NCBI RefSeq assembly: GCF_916858675.1
Contig: NZ_CAKASM010000017.1
Span: 1 to 64,000 of the forward strand
Source of the DNA: Sphingomonas sp. Leaf21
GTDB taxonomy: Bacteria > Pseudomonadota > Alphaproteobacteria > Sphingomonadales > Sphingomonadaceae
DNA length: 64,000 nt
Direction of reading: 5' to 3'
The translations under genes and the position numbers were made by a program. Below, in pieces: positions 52,267 through 60,444 of the stretch (position 1 is the stretch's first letter; every line of letters begins with the position of its first letter). The notes below the pieces were generated by a model. The model searched no databases and was not told the DNA's origin. It saw only the letters and a program-made list of their open reading frames with translations.

Positions 52267-54048
52267 TCAAACCGGGAACGATCGGCCCATGGTGGCGAAG
52301 CGTCGCTTGTCCTGTTCGTCGCTCAGCCAGCCCGACCGCGCGCGCAGCAGATCGCGCCGCGCCAGCAGGCCGACCAGCACGCCCTGCGCGTCGACCACCG
52401 ACAGGCGGTCCACATCCTCCGCCAGCATCCGCTCCGCGGCGCGGTCGACCGGCCATTCGGGCGACACCAGGGGCAACGCGGCGTCCGACACGACCTCGCG
52501 CAGCGTCGCTCCGATCTCCGGCGGCGCGTCGAACCAGCGCAGCGCATCCGCGCGCGACACCAGGCCGACCGGCCGCCCCTCGCCGTCCACCACCGGATAG
52601 GCGCGGTGATCGGCATCGGCGAAGAAACCTGCCGCCTCGTTCACCGTCATCGTCGCGGGCAGGGTGGCAGGCGTGGGCGTCATGATCTGCGCCACCCGGA
52701 CCAGGCTCAGGGGGTCGACGGCATATTCCTGGCTCAGATGGCGGCCCCGCCGGGCGATCTTCTCGGTCAGGATCGACCGGCGCAGCACCAGCACCGCGAT
52801 GGCATAGGCCGCCACGCTCGCCGCCGCCGTCACCGGCAACGCATCGAACCGCCCGGTCAGTTCGACCGCGAAGATCGACGCGGTCAGCGGCGCGCGCATC
52901 GACGCGCTCATCATCGCGGCCATCCCCGCCAGCGCATAGAGCGGCACTCCACCGGGCAGCGCATGTCCCGCCAGCGCCCCCAACGCCCCGCCCAACATCA
53001 GCAGCGGCGCAAGAATGCCGCCCGACGTGCCCGATCCCAACGCGATCAGCCATACCACCGCCTTGACGATCAGCAGCAGCAGGATCGCCTTCACCACCAT
53101 CGAGCCGAGCAGCAAAGCCTGGATATTGTCATAGCCTGCGCCCAGCACGCGCGGGTCGATCATGCCACCGATGCCGACCGCCACCGCACCGATGGCGGGC
53201 CACCACATCCAATGGACCGGCAGGCCGTGAAAGCCGTCCTCGATCCGATAGAGCGCCCAGGACAGGCCCGACGCAATCGCGCCGACACCCAGCCCCAGCG
53301 CCACTGCTCCGACCAGCGCCGCCGCATCATAGGACAGCGTCATGGGCAGCGGAAACATCGGCCCCGCCCCGATCAGCCAGGGCCGCCAGGCGATCGCGGT
53401 CAGCGCGGCGACCGCGACCGGCACGAAGCTGCGCGGCTTCCACTCGAACAGCAGCACCTCGACGCCCAGCAGCATCGCGGCAAAGGGGGTGCCGAAGATC
53501 GCCGTCATCCCCGCGGCCGCGCCCGCGACCAGCAGGGTCTTGCGCTCCGATGCGCTCAGGTGAAAGCATTGCGCCAGCAGCGAGCCGATCGCGCCGCCGG
53601 TCATGATGATCGGTCCCTCCGCACCGAACGGCCCGCCCGACCCGATCGAGACGGCGGCGGACAAGGGCTTCAGCACCGCGACCTTTGGCGACAAGCGGCT
53701 CTGACCGAACAGGATGGCCTCGATCGCTTCGGGGATGCCGTGGCCGCGAATCTTATCCGACCCGAACCGCGCCATCAGGCCGATGACGAGGCTGCCGACC
53801 ACCGGCACCGCCAGCGTCCGCCAGCCTTGCGCCGCCGGGCCGATCGCGACGGGCGCGAAGGAAAACTGGCCGTACCAGCCGATATTCGTCGCCAGCGCGA
53901 TCAGCTTCAGCAGCACCCAGGCCGCCACCGCCCCGCCCGTGCCGATGACCAGCGCCGCCATCGCCAGCGCGACCATGCGCCGGTCGGCACTATGGTCGGC
54001 GAGTCGGACCATGGGAGCGGGCAGCGGCAGGGCGCGGGATGACGTCAT
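52267..54048 (-). CDS. ClC-family chloride transporter with CBS domains
   Basis: A 593-residue membrane protein with about 10-12 hydrophobic segments. ClC signatures: GSGGPFGAEGP (the gating Glu in AEGP), GSGTSGGILAPLL and MMSASMRAPLTASIF. The C-terminal region has two CBS domains (LVRVAQIMTPTPATL... and SDAALPLVSPEWPVDRAAERMLAED...), which usually bind adenine nucleotides. Chloride/proton exchanger or channel, exact transport unknown. The start MTSSRALPLP was chosen because longer starts would enclose the marR operator. Divergent from marR. Confidence 0.92.
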   Translation of the reverse strand: MTSSRALPLPAPMVRLADHSADRRMVALAMAALVIGTGGAVAAWVLLKLIALATNIGWYGQFSFAPVAIGPAAQGWRTLAVPVVGSLVIGLMARFGSDKIRGHGIPEAIEAILFGQSRLSPKVAVLKPLSAAVSIGSGGPFGAEGPIIMTGGAIGSLLAQCFHLSASERKTLLVAGAAAGMTAIFGTPFAAMLLGVEVLLFEWKPRSFVPVAVAALTAIAWRPWLIGAGPMFPLPMTLSYDAAALVGAVALGLGVGAIASGLSWALYRIEDGFHGLPVHWMWWPAIGAVAVGIGGMIDPRVLGAGYDNIQALLLGSMVVKAILLLLIVKAVVWLIALGSGTSGGILAPLLMLGGALGALAGHALPGGVPLYALAGMAAMMSASMRAPLTASIFAVELTGRFDALPVTAAASVAAYAIAVLVLRRSILTEKIARRGRHLSQEYAVDPLSLVRVAQIMTPTPATLPATMTVNEAAGFFADADHRAYPVVDGEGRPVGLVSRADALRWFDAPPEIGATLREVVSDAALPLVSPEWPVDRAAERMLAEDVDRLSVVDAQGVLVGLLARRDLLRARSGWLSDEQDKRRFATMGRSFPV

Positions 54049-54060
54049 GGCCGCGCCAAT

Positions 54061-54077
54061 ATATCGCATTACGATAT
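54061..54077. promoter_or_regulatory. Putative MarR operator
   Basis: ATATCGCATTACGATAT, a perfect palindrome of 6-bp arms with a 5-base centre, between the ClC and marR starts. Its form (inverted TATCG) is typical for MarR dimers. It is 13 bp from either start region, so binding could repress both genes. Confidence 0.7.
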
Positions 54078-54089
54078 TTCTCAAGAGCG

Positions 54090-54512
54090 ATGATTTGTGG
54101 CATGGGCGACCGCATGGACGATCCGATCAGCGACCGGGATTACCGCGCCCTTGCCGGGTTCCGCCGACAGCTCCGCACCTTCCTGTCGTTCAGCGAAGAG
54201 GCGGCGGCAGACGCGGGCATCACCGCGCAACAGCATCAGGCGTTGCTGGCCTTGCGCGCCGCGCCCGACCGCGCGCTGCTGATCGGCGAACTGGCCGAGC
54301 ATCTGCGCCTGCGCCCGCACAGTGCGTCGGGGCTGGTCGACCGGCTGGAAAAGTCGGGGCTGGTCCAGCGCGATCGGGGAACGGACCGGCGGCGCGTGCC
54401 GGTCGTACTGACCGACCGGGGCGCCGAGACGATCGCGACCCTCGCCCTCGCCCACCGCGCGGAACTGCGCAGGTTGCGGCCCCTGCTGGTCGAGATGCTG
54501 TCCGAACTCTGA
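54090..54512 (+). CDS. MarR-family transcriptional regulator
   Basis: A ~140-residue winged-helix regulator. Helix-turn-helix and wing: ITAQQHQALLALRAAPDRALLIGELAEHLRLRPHSASGLVDRLEKSGLVQRDRGTDRRRVPVVLTDRGAE. Start ATG 54090 has AAGAG before it; ATG 54102 and 54114 are possible. It faces the ClC gene across a perfect palindrome, so it most likely represses itself and that transporter in response to a small ligand. A terminator follows. Confidence 0.9.
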   Translation: MICGMGDRMDDPISDRDYRALAGFRRQLRTFLSFSEEAAADAGITAQQHQALLALRAAPDRALLIGELAEHLRLRPHSASGLVDRLEKSGLVQRDRGTDRRRVPVVLTDRGAETIATLALAHRAELRRLRPLLVEMLSEL

Positions 54513-54524
54513 TCGAGCATGATT

Positions 54525-54550
54525 CCTCCCCTCGCAGGGGAGGAGTTTTT
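54525..54550 (+). terminator. Terminator of marR
   Basis: CCTCCCCT-CGC-AGGGGAGG stem of 8 bp, then AG and five T, 13 bp after the stop. Rho-independent. Confidence 0.9.
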
Positions 54551-54565
54551 CGACCCAAAATCAAA

Positions 54566-54593
54566 AGCGGGCGCGATTCTCATCGCGCCCGCT
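54566..54593 (-). terminator. Terminator of the 54619-55008 gene
   Basis: AGCGGGCGCGAT-TCTC-ATCGCGCCCGCT, a perfect 12-bp stem with a 4-base loop. On the minus strand it is followed by TTTTGATTTT. It lies 26 bp after that gene and could also catch plus-strand transcripts. Confidence 0.9.
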
Positions 54594-54618
54594 TCATGTC
54601 CGGCGAACGGCCCTTGGA

Positions 54619-55008
54619 TCAGGCCTGGTTCGCCTGGGCCTGGGTCACATCCTGCTGGAAGTGATCGCCAGCGGCCACCGTGCAGTTCTGGAAGGCGACG
54701 GGGGTGAAGGTTTCGACCCCGGCGACTTCCTCATCGGTCTTCACCTTGCCATGCGGTCCACGGACCGGCTGGAAGGCGACGACTTCGGGACGGAAGGTGG
54801 CGAGCACGTCCGCCGTGTCGCGGCAGGCGACCGTGCGCTCCGTGGCGCCGTTCTTCACCACCGCGATGGCTTCCATACCGTTGGCGAGCGGGACGCGCGC
54901 CTGTTCCCAGACCTGCGCCTGTTGCGCCATATGCATCGGCCGGGCCACCGCAGTACCCGCCGTCAGCATCAGAGCCCCACCAACAACACCGATCATCAGC
55001 TTGTTCAT
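54619..55008 (-). CDS. Secreted hypothetical protein
   Basis: A 129-residue exported protein. Signal peptide [22 protein letters not shown], mature part with two Cys ([20 protein letters not shown]) likely joined, and a polar tail of Gln and Ala. The strong ribosome-binding site AAGGAGG and an AT-rich upstream region suggest it is well expressed. No family recognised. Transcribed divergently from purC. Confidence 0.85.
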   Translation of the reverse strand: MNKLMIGVVGGALMLTAGTAVARPMHMAQQAQVWEQARVPLANGMEAIAVVKNGATERTVACRDTADVLATFRPEVVAFQPVRGPHGKVKTDEEVAGVETFTPVAFQNCTVAAGDHFQQDVTQAQANQA

Positions 55009-55319
55009 GACTACCTCCTTTGCAAGCACGATCAGAACCCACAACTTTGATGATCGGTTTCCTATACTTTGCACCTTACGATTTTTTCATGCAGCATCAA
55101 ATTCCTGTTCATCATATCAACCCGATGACATTGACGTAACCTTGCGAACTTTCGCAGCAATTCCAACCGGCAAGCCATTGGGCGGCACCCCGAAAGGCCT
55201 CGCGCCGCCACGCACGCTTCCATTGCGCCGCCGCACCGCATCCATTATAGGCCGCGCCATCCCGCCTCGGGCCTCAGCATGGGGGCGCCGGGGCTGTACT
55301 CATTTCAGGGGACCGCCGC
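55009..55319. other. AT-rich divergent intergenic region
   Basis: 311 bp between the secreted protein gene and purC. The part 55040-55150 is much richer in A and T than the surrounding sequence (for example TTTGATGATCGG, ATTTTTTCATG, TTCATCATATC) and probably holds the promoter of the secreted protein gene. The part nearer purC is GC-rich with small inverted repeats. No RNA gene or riboswitch recognised. Confidence 0.6.
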
Positions 55320-56099
55320 ATGGCTCGCCGCCGCCAAATCTACGAAGGCAAGGCCAAGATCCTGTACGAGGGCCCCGAGCCCGGCACGCTGATCCAGTAT
55401 TTCAAGGACGACGCCACCGCGTTCAATGCCCAGAAGAAGGGCACGATCAACGGCAAGGGCGTGCTGAACAACCGTATCTCCGAGCATGTCTTCACCATGC
55501 TGGACCATATCGGCGTTCCGACCCATTTCATCCGCCGCCTGAACATGCGCGAACAGCTGATCCGCCAGGTCGAGATCGTGCCGATCGAGGTCGTGGTGCG
55601 CAACGTCGCGGCGGGCTCGCTGTCCAAGCGGCTCGGCATCGAAGAGGGCGTGAAGCTGCCCCGCACGATCATCGAATATTATTACAAGGACGATGCGCTG
55701 GGCGACCCGATGGTCACCGACGAGCATATCGCCTGCTTCGGCTGGGCCAGCCAGGAAGAGATGCACGACATCGCCGACCTGGCGATCCGCGTGAACGACT
55801 TCCTTTCGGGCATGTTCGCCGCGATCGGCATCCGTCTGGTCGACTTCAAGCTGGAATTCGGCCGCATCTGGGACAACGACTTCGGTCGGATCATCCTGGC
55901 CGACGAGATCAGCCCCGATGGCTGCCGCCTGTGGGACATGACCACCAACGAGAAGCTGGACAAGGACCGCTTCCGCCGGGATCTCGGCGGCGAGGTCGAG
56001 GCCTATCAGGAAGTGGCGCGCCGTCTGGGCCTGCTGCCCGAGGGGGGCGACACCGCCGTCCTCGACCTGGAAGAACACCGCAAGAGCCGGGGCAAGTAA
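55320..56099 (+). CDS. purC: Phosphoribosylaminoimidazole-succinocarboxamide synthase
   Basis: A 259-residue SAICAR synthase joining aspartate to CAIR with ATP in purine synthesis. It starts [18 protein letters not shown] and has the conserved [17 protein letters not shown] and [10 protein letters not shown] segments. It is followed directly by purS and purQ, the normal alphaproteobacterial order. Start 55320 follows AGGGGA. Confidence 0.96.
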   Translation: MARRRQIYEGKAKILYEGPEPGTLIQYFKDDATAFNAQKKGTINGKGVLNNRISEHVFTMLDHIGVPTHFIRRLNMREQLIRQVEIVPIEVVVRNVAAGSLSKRLGIEEGVKLPRTIIEYYYKDDALGDPMVTDEHIACFGWASQEEMHDIADLAIRVNDFLSGMFAAIGIRLVDFKLEFGRIWDNDFGRIILADEISPDGCRLWDMTTNEKLDKDRFRRDLGGEVEAYQEVARRLGLLPEGGDTAVLDLEEHRKSRGK

Positions 56100-56330
56100 A
56101 TGAAGCTCAAGATTTTCGTGACCCTGAAGCCCGGCGTGCTCGATCCGCAGGGCAAGGCGATCCAGCACGCGCTGGGCAGCCTCGGCTTCGCGGGCGTCGA
56201 CGACGTGCGCGCGGGCAAGCTGATCGAGATGCAGGTCGCCGACGAGACGACCGACGCGCAGATCGACGAGATGTGCCGCCAGTTGCTCGCCAACACCGTG
56301 ATCGAGAATTACCGGGTGGAGCGCGCCTGA
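56100..56330 (+). CDS. purS: FGAM synthase subunit PurS
   Basis: A 76-residue PurS dimer subunit, linking PurQ and PurL in the multi-part formylglycinamidine synthase. [21 protein letters not shown] and [15 protein letters not shown] fit the family well. No gap after purC; its last base is shared with the purQ ATG. Confidence 0.96.
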   Translation: MKLKIFVTLKPGVLDPQGKAIQHALGSLGFAGVDDVRAGKLIEMQVADETTDAQIDEMCRQLLANTVIENYRVERA

Positions 56331-56998
56331 TGAAGACCGCCGTCATTGTCTTTCCCGGCTCGAACTGCGACCGCGACCTCGCTGTCGCGCTGGAGGCGGT
56401 GACGGGCGTCAAGCCGACCATGGTCTGGCATGGCGACAGCGAACTGCCCGAGGGGCTGGGGCTGATCGGCGTGCCGGGCGGCTTCTCCTATGGCGATTAC
56501 CTGCGCTGCGGCGCGATCGCGGCGCGCTCGCCGATCATGCGCGCGGTCGTCGAGCAGGCGGACAAGGGCACGCCGGTGTTCGGCGTGTGCAACGGGTTCC
56601 AGGTGCTGGCCGAAACCGGGCTGCTGCCCGGCGCGCTCATGCGTAACCGCTCGCTCAACTTCGTGTGCCGCGACGTCGATCTGGAGGTCGCCAACACCGA
56701 CAGCGGCTTCACCCGCCTGTACGGACAGGGCGAGACGATCCGTATCCCGGTCGCGCATCATGACGGCAATTACTTCGCCGACACCGACACGCTCGACCGC
56801 CTCGAAGGCGAAGGCCGCGTGGCGTTCCGCTATGCCGAGGACGTCAACGGTTCGGCGCGCAACATCGCGGGCGTGCTGAACGAGCGCCGCAACGTGCTGG
56901 GCATGATGCCCCACCCCGAACGCCGCATCGAAGCCGCCCATGGCGGCGACCATGGCCGCCGGTTATTCGAGGGCCTGCTGGAGATGGTGGGGGCGTAA
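56330..56998 (+). CDS. purQ: FGAM synthase glutaminase subunit PurQ
   Basis: A 222-residue class I glutaminase providing ammonia to FGAM synthase. Nucleophile Cys in FGVCNGFQ, with His and Glu in MMPHPERR. The long frame upstream of ATG 56330 is not coding. purL is not in the window. A repeat hairpin follows the stop. Confidence 0.96.
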   Translation: MKTAVIVFPGSNCDRDLAVALEAVTGVKPTMVWHGDSELPEGLGLIGVPGGFSYGDYLRCGAIAARSPIMRAVVEQADKGTPVFGVCNGFQVLAETGLLPGALMRNRSLNFVCRDVDLEVANTDSGFTRLYGQGETIRIPVAHHDGNYFADTDTLDRLEGEGRVAFRYAEDVNGSARNIAGVLNERRNVLGMMPHPERRIEAAHGGDHGRRLFEGLLEMVGA

Positions 56999-57272
56999 CC
57001 CCCGATCCTCCCCAAGCTCCGCTTGGGGAGGGGGACCGGCGAAGCTGGTGGAGGGGCATTGCGACCCGCTCGAAGAGCCAGGCGAGTCCCAATCGATACC
57101 GCCACATGACCCGATCGCCCCGCGCGACCAGGTCGGTCTGCTCGGGCACGTCGACCGTCTCGACGAACACCGCCATCCCATCCGCGACGATGGCGTAGGA
57201 CAGCGTCGGCACCCATCCCCGCGCCGGATCGGCCTCGGTCCGCTCGCGAAGGACGAGCCGGACCCCGCTCAC
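56844..57272 (-). pseudogene. Broken small gene reading through a repeat into antisense purQ
   Basis: From GTG 57272 (overlapping the queuosine transporter stop as GTGA) about 72 residues read like a real protein: VSGVRLVLRERTEADPARGW, SYAIVADGMAVFVETVDVP, DRVMWRYRLGLAWLFERVAM. At 57057 the frame enters the GC repeat (LHQLRRSPSPSGAWGG) and then antisense of purQ, with poor composition up to the stop at 56844. The original 3' end has probably been lost to repeat insertion or a deletion. The native part could still be translated with a junk tail. Family unknown. Confidence 0.5.
57007..57057. repeat. GC hairpin repeat after purQ
   Basis: CCTCCCCAAGC-TCC-GCTTGGGGAGG, an 11-bp stem, followed by a tail GGGGACCGGCGAAGCTGGTG and GAGGGGC. 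It can terminate purQ. It also supplies codons to the broken gene on the minus strand. Looks like a half unit of the chromosome's GC hairpin elements. Confidence 0.75.
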
Positions 57273-58003
57273 ACCCGCGCCCGGAACGGCGTGAAGTTCG
57301 TCCCCTCGTCGAACACATCCACCCCCTCGGCGCGCTTCAGCCAGCCGACGATCAGATAGGTCACCGGAGTCAGCAACACCTCCCAGCCTACCTTCAGCGC
57401 CCATTGCGTGAACAGCACCACGACTACCAGATGCGGCGTCCACCCCATCGCGCCCCAGAAGGCCAGCGGATAGAAGATCAGGCTGTCCACCCCCTGCCCC
57501 ACCAGCGTCGAGCCGATGGTCCGCGACCAGAGATGCCGCCCGCCGGTCCATATCTTCATCCGCGCCATGACATAGGCATTGGCGAACTCGCCCGCCCAGA
57601 AGGCGCAGACGCTGGCCAGCACGATGCGCGGCACTTGGCCGAAGATCACCTCATAGGCGGCCTGGTTGGTCCAGCTCGGCGCGGGCGGCAGCGCCACCAC
57701 GACGAAGCTCATGAACGCCATGAACAGCACTGCCGCCGTCCCCGCCCAGATCACCCGCCGCGCGCGCGCATAGCCATAGACCTCTGTCAGCACGTCGCCG
57801 ATGACGTAGCTGAGCGGAAAGAACAGGATCCCCGCCCCGAACGGCCACTCGCCGACGAACGGCAGGGTGATGACCGCCACCTTGCCCGCACCGATGACGT
57901 TGGACAGCAAAAGGATGGTGACGAAGGCCGCCATGACGAAGTCGAACCAGCGAAACGCACCGCGTTCCAGCTCCTGGCCAACCACCACGCGTTCCTCGTT
58001 CAT
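57269..58003 (-). CDS. yhhQ: Queuosine precursor transporter (VUT family)
   Basis: A 244-residue inner-membrane protein with six or so hydrophobic segments. VUT/YhhQ features: FFPLSYVIGDVLTEVYGYARARRVIW, FWAGEFANAYVMARMKIWTGG and STLVGQGVDSLIFYPLAF. It imports preQ0 or preQ1 for tRNA queuosine. Start MNEERVVVGQ at 58003 was preferred; in-frame ATGs upstream add 19 residues. Its position just upstream of tRNA-Arg(TCT), divergently, is probably chance, since queuosine modifies other tRNAs. Confidence 0.93.
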   Translation of the reverse strand: MNEERVVVGQELERGAFRWFDFVMAAFVTILLLSNVIGAGKVAVITLPFVGEWPFGAGILFFPLSYVIGDVLTEVYGYARARRVIWAGTAAVLFMAFMSFVVVALPPAPSWTNQAAYEVIFGQVPRIVLASVCAFWAGEFANAYVMARMKIWTGGRHLWSRTIGSTLVGQGVDSLIFYPLAFWGAMGWTPHLVVVVLFTQWALKVGWEVLLTPVTYLIVGWLKRAEGVDVFDEGTNFTPFRARV

Positions 58004-58086
58004 ACCAAGCCCTTTCGTCCCATCCGGCTTGACATTTATCGCCATTCCCAACCCGCGCAATCCGCGCTAGGGACACCCCCGTCCGC

Positions 58087-58163
58087 GCGTCCGTAGCTCA
58101 GTTGGATAGAGCAAGGAGCTTCTACCTCCTCGGTCGGGGGTTCGAATCCCTCCGGGCGCGCCA
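58087..58163 (+). tRNA. tRNA-Arg (anticodon TCT)
   Basis: Acceptor GCGTCCG/CGGGCGC, anticodon stem AGGAG/CTCCT with loop CTTCTAC and anticodon TCT, T-loop TTCGAAT with GGGGG/CCCTC, encoded CCA. It decodes AGA. No integrase nearby. Confidence 0.97.
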
Positions 58164-58187
58164 TATTCCCTTCCCCCGACGCCGCGT

Positions 58188-58343
58188 TCAACCCCGATTA
58201 CCATCCGGCTTGTCCGCGGCGCGACGTTGGGCGGCGCCGCGCTCCTGCATGGCGTCGTCGCCGATCAGCTTGCCGATCGCCTCCTGGACCGAGCCCTTTG
58301 CCTTGCGCTCGGCCTTCGTGTCGTCCTGCCGTCGCTTGGTCAT
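58188..58343 (-). CDS. CsbD-like small stress protein
   Basis: A 51-residue protein beginning MTKRRQDDTKAERKAKG and containing GSVQEAIGKLIGDDAMQERG, matching the CsbD family core (xxGKxKxxxGKLTGDxxxxxxG). Small, charged, helical; CsbD proteins are general stress proteins in many bacteria. The ATG overlaps the stop of the PAS-LuxR regulator gene as ATGA, so expression is coupled to it, and an EcfG-like promoter is found upstream of that gene. Confidence 0.8.
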   Translation of the reverse strand: MTKRRQDDTKAERKAKGSVQEAIGKLIGDDAMQERGAAQRRAADKPDGNRG

Positions 58344-59863
58344 GCCGCATCCTCTTTCTCTGTCGCGCCGATGGCGACGGCATCCCCGTCGAAACCGCGC
58401 GCGCGGGCCCAGGTGACGGCGCCGACGCGTCGGTTGACGCCGATCTTGGCGTAGATCCGCGCGACGTGGTTGCGCACCGTATTGCCCGCGACGTTGAGCG
58501 TCCGCGCGATCGTCTTGTCGTCATAGCCCCGGCAGATCAGCGCCAGCACCTCGCGCTCACGCGCGGTCAGGTCGTCGAGCCCCGGTCCGTCGCTGTCGAT
58601 ACGCGGTGCGCGCAGCCGGGCGAGCTTGTCCATGATCGAGCGGCTGAACCAGCGGGTGTCCTTCATCACCGCCTCGATCGCCTCGACCAGTTCCATCTCG
58701 GTCGCCTTGCGCTGGGTGATGTCCTGGAACACCCAGAGCACGCAGGCGTCGTCGCCGACGGGGATCGCCTCGGTCGACACGAGGCAGTCGATCGCGCCGC
58801 CATCCTTCGCGCGGATCCGCGCCTCGCGATCGCGCAGGACATGGCCGCCGATAACCGCGCCTTCGATCTCCCGCCGAAGCGCGGCACTGTCCCACAGACC
58901 GACATCGCGAAGTGGGCGATCGACGATCTCGGTCGCGCCATAGCCGGTCATCTGCGCGAACGCCGCATTGACCTCGCACAAGAGGCGGCCGTCGCCTGTG
59001 CCGATCGCCATGGGGACGGGTGCCAGCCGGAAGGTTCGGTTGAACCGCTCCTCGCTGTGGCGGAGCGCGCCCTCCGCCTTCCGCCGCGCTTCCAGATCGG
59101 CGAAGGTGAACAGCATGCAGGGCTGGCCGTCCAGGTCGATCGGCTGGCCCGCGACGATCACCAGTCGCGTCTCGCTACCCGGCAATTGCAGTTCCGCCTC
59201 CATCTGCGGAATGGTTCGTCCGCCCGCCAGCCGATCCTTGGCGAGATCGCGCTGGTCGGCGTCGCGCAGCACATCGATGTCGTAGACGGTCTTGCCCAGC
59301 ACCTGCTCGCGCTGGAAACCGGTCATGTCCAGAAAGCCCTGGTTGACCTTGAGGTATCGCAGATCGCTCAGGCGACAGATCAGCGCGGGCGCGGGGTTGG
59401 CGTTGAACGACTGTTCGAAGCGATCCTCCGCCTCGTAGCGGGCCGACACGTCCTGGATGATGAGGACGAGGCAGGCGGGTTCGGCATCGTCGGCATCGTT
59501 CAGCACCAGGCTGCGCACCTGATGCACCCAGCGCGCCTCTTCGTCACCGGCCGCCATCACCTCGACCACGACCTCGGAGAAGGAGTCGCCCGCGACGACG
59601 CGTTCGACCGGATAATCGTCCGCCGCCAGCCGATGGTTGTTGCGATAGCGCAGCCGAAAGCGCGCGCGATATTCGTCGACCGTCGCGCCCAGTTCCTCGA
59701 TCGACGAGACGCCGTGCATCGCCAGCGCCGCATCGTTCGCCCAGAGCAGGGTCTGATCGGGATCGATCAGGATCACCCCCTCGTCCAGCCCGACGATGAT
59801 CTGCCGCAGATGTCGCAGATCGGCGGTCTCGCGCAGCGTCTTGAATGGCGGCGCCTTGCTCAA
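58340..59863 (-). CDS. Multi-PAS sensor with LuxR-type DNA-binding domain
   Basis: A 507-residue cytoplasmic regulator. Three PAS domains (about 15-140, 145-265, 275-395: for example LDEGVILIDPDQTLLWANDAALAMHG, NPAPALICRLSDLRYLKVNQGFLDMTG, APVPMAIGTGDGRLLCEVNAAFAQMTGYG), a short linker, then a LuxR helix-turn-helix: LTAREREVLALICRGYDDKTIARTLNVAGNTVRNHVARIYAKIGV. No kinase or receiver domain, so the PAS domains probably act directly on DNA binding. Followed by a CsbD-like gene. Confidence 0.92.
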   Translation of the reverse strand: MSKAPPFKTLRETADLRHLRQIIVGLDEGVILIDPDQTLLWANDAALAMHGVSSIEELGATVDEYRARFRLRYRNNHRLAADDYPVERVVAGDSFSEVVVEVMAAGDEEARWVHQVRSLVLNDADDAEPACLVLIIQDVSARYEAEDRFEQSFNANPAPALICRLSDLRYLKVNQGFLDMTGFQREQVLGKTVYDIDVLRDADQRDLAKDRLAGGRTIPQMEAELQLPGSETRLVIVAGQPIDLDGQPCMLFTFADLEARRKAEGALRHSEERFNRTFRLAPVPMAIGTGDGRLLCEVNAAFAQMTGYGATEIVDRPLRDVGLWDSAALRREIEGAVIGGHVLRDREARIRAKDGGAIDCLVSTEAIPVGDDACVLWVFQDITQRKATEMELVEAIEAVMKDTRWFSRSIMDKLARLRAPRIDSDGPGLDDLTAREREVLALICRGYDDKTIARTLNVAGNTVRNHVARIYAKIGVNRRVGAVTWARARGFDGDAVAIGATEKEDAA

Positions 59864-59977
59864 CGCACGTCGGGCGCCCCGAACGCCGACAGGGTCGAGG
59901 ACAGAAGGCAGTGCGCATGTCGCATCGGCGATATCCCTTTGATCGCGGGCGCCATGCCCCGTCGATCAGGGAAGCCG

Positions 59978-60003
59978 AACCAACATAGGTCAGCTTTCGT
60001 TCC
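59978..60003 (-). promoter_or_regulatory. EcfG-like promoter upstream of PAS-LuxR-csbD
   Basis: Minus strand GGAAC-N17-GGTT, close to the alphaproteobacterial general-stress pattern GGAAC-N17-CGTT, about 115 bp upstream of the regulator start. The presence of a CsbD-like gene downstream fits general-stress control. Confidence 0.45.
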
Positions 60004-60024
60004 TGGTAGTTTTGCCGGTCGAGC

Positions 60025-60219
60025 CTAGTCCTTCGGCACCAATGCCAGCAGCCGCGCCTGCTCGCCATACATCCGGCTCAGCCGCTGATGGATGGCGCGC
60101 GCGCCGCCTTCCACCGCCTTGTCGGCGAGCTGAAGATGCGCCTCGGCACGGCGTAGCAGGTAGGCATGTTCGTCCAAGGTCGGAGGAACCTCGGGATCGG
60201 GATGATGGGGGTCGTCCAT
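60025..60219 (-). CDS. Small helical hypothetical protein
   Basis: A 64-residue protein starting MDDPHHPDPEVPPTLDEHAYLLRRAEAHLQLADKA. One long amphipathic helix region and a short tail; no family recognised. No good ribosome-binding site. Composition favours coding over chance. It lies 161 bp upstream of the PAS-LuxR gene on the same strand, so the EcfG-like promoter at 59978 lies after it. Confidence 0.6.
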   Translation of the reverse strand: MDDPHHPDPEVPPTLDEHAYLLRRAEAHLQLADKAVEGGARAIHQRLSRMYGEQARLLALVPKD

Positions 60220-60444
60220 GAGCTTGAAGTATCATCTCGGGACAGTCCGCCCATCACCATGAAATACCATGGCTTCTGGTGTTTTGGCACCAACGCGCCG
60301 AAGCCGGGACCGCAAACGGCGACAGGCACGAAATCGACGCGCGACGGGCCCGGCAGATTACGCAATCGTCATGATAGCCCATGCTGCCAGTCATGATGGA
60401 GCCGTTAGCGTGCGCCGGTTCAGCCGAAACCGGAATGCGAGCAG

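Noticed and set aside
49900-54042. Long plus-strand open frame (about 1380 codons) opposite parC and the ClC gene
   Set aside because: Same antisense artefact; composition is random-like, and two well-supported genes lie on the minus strand.
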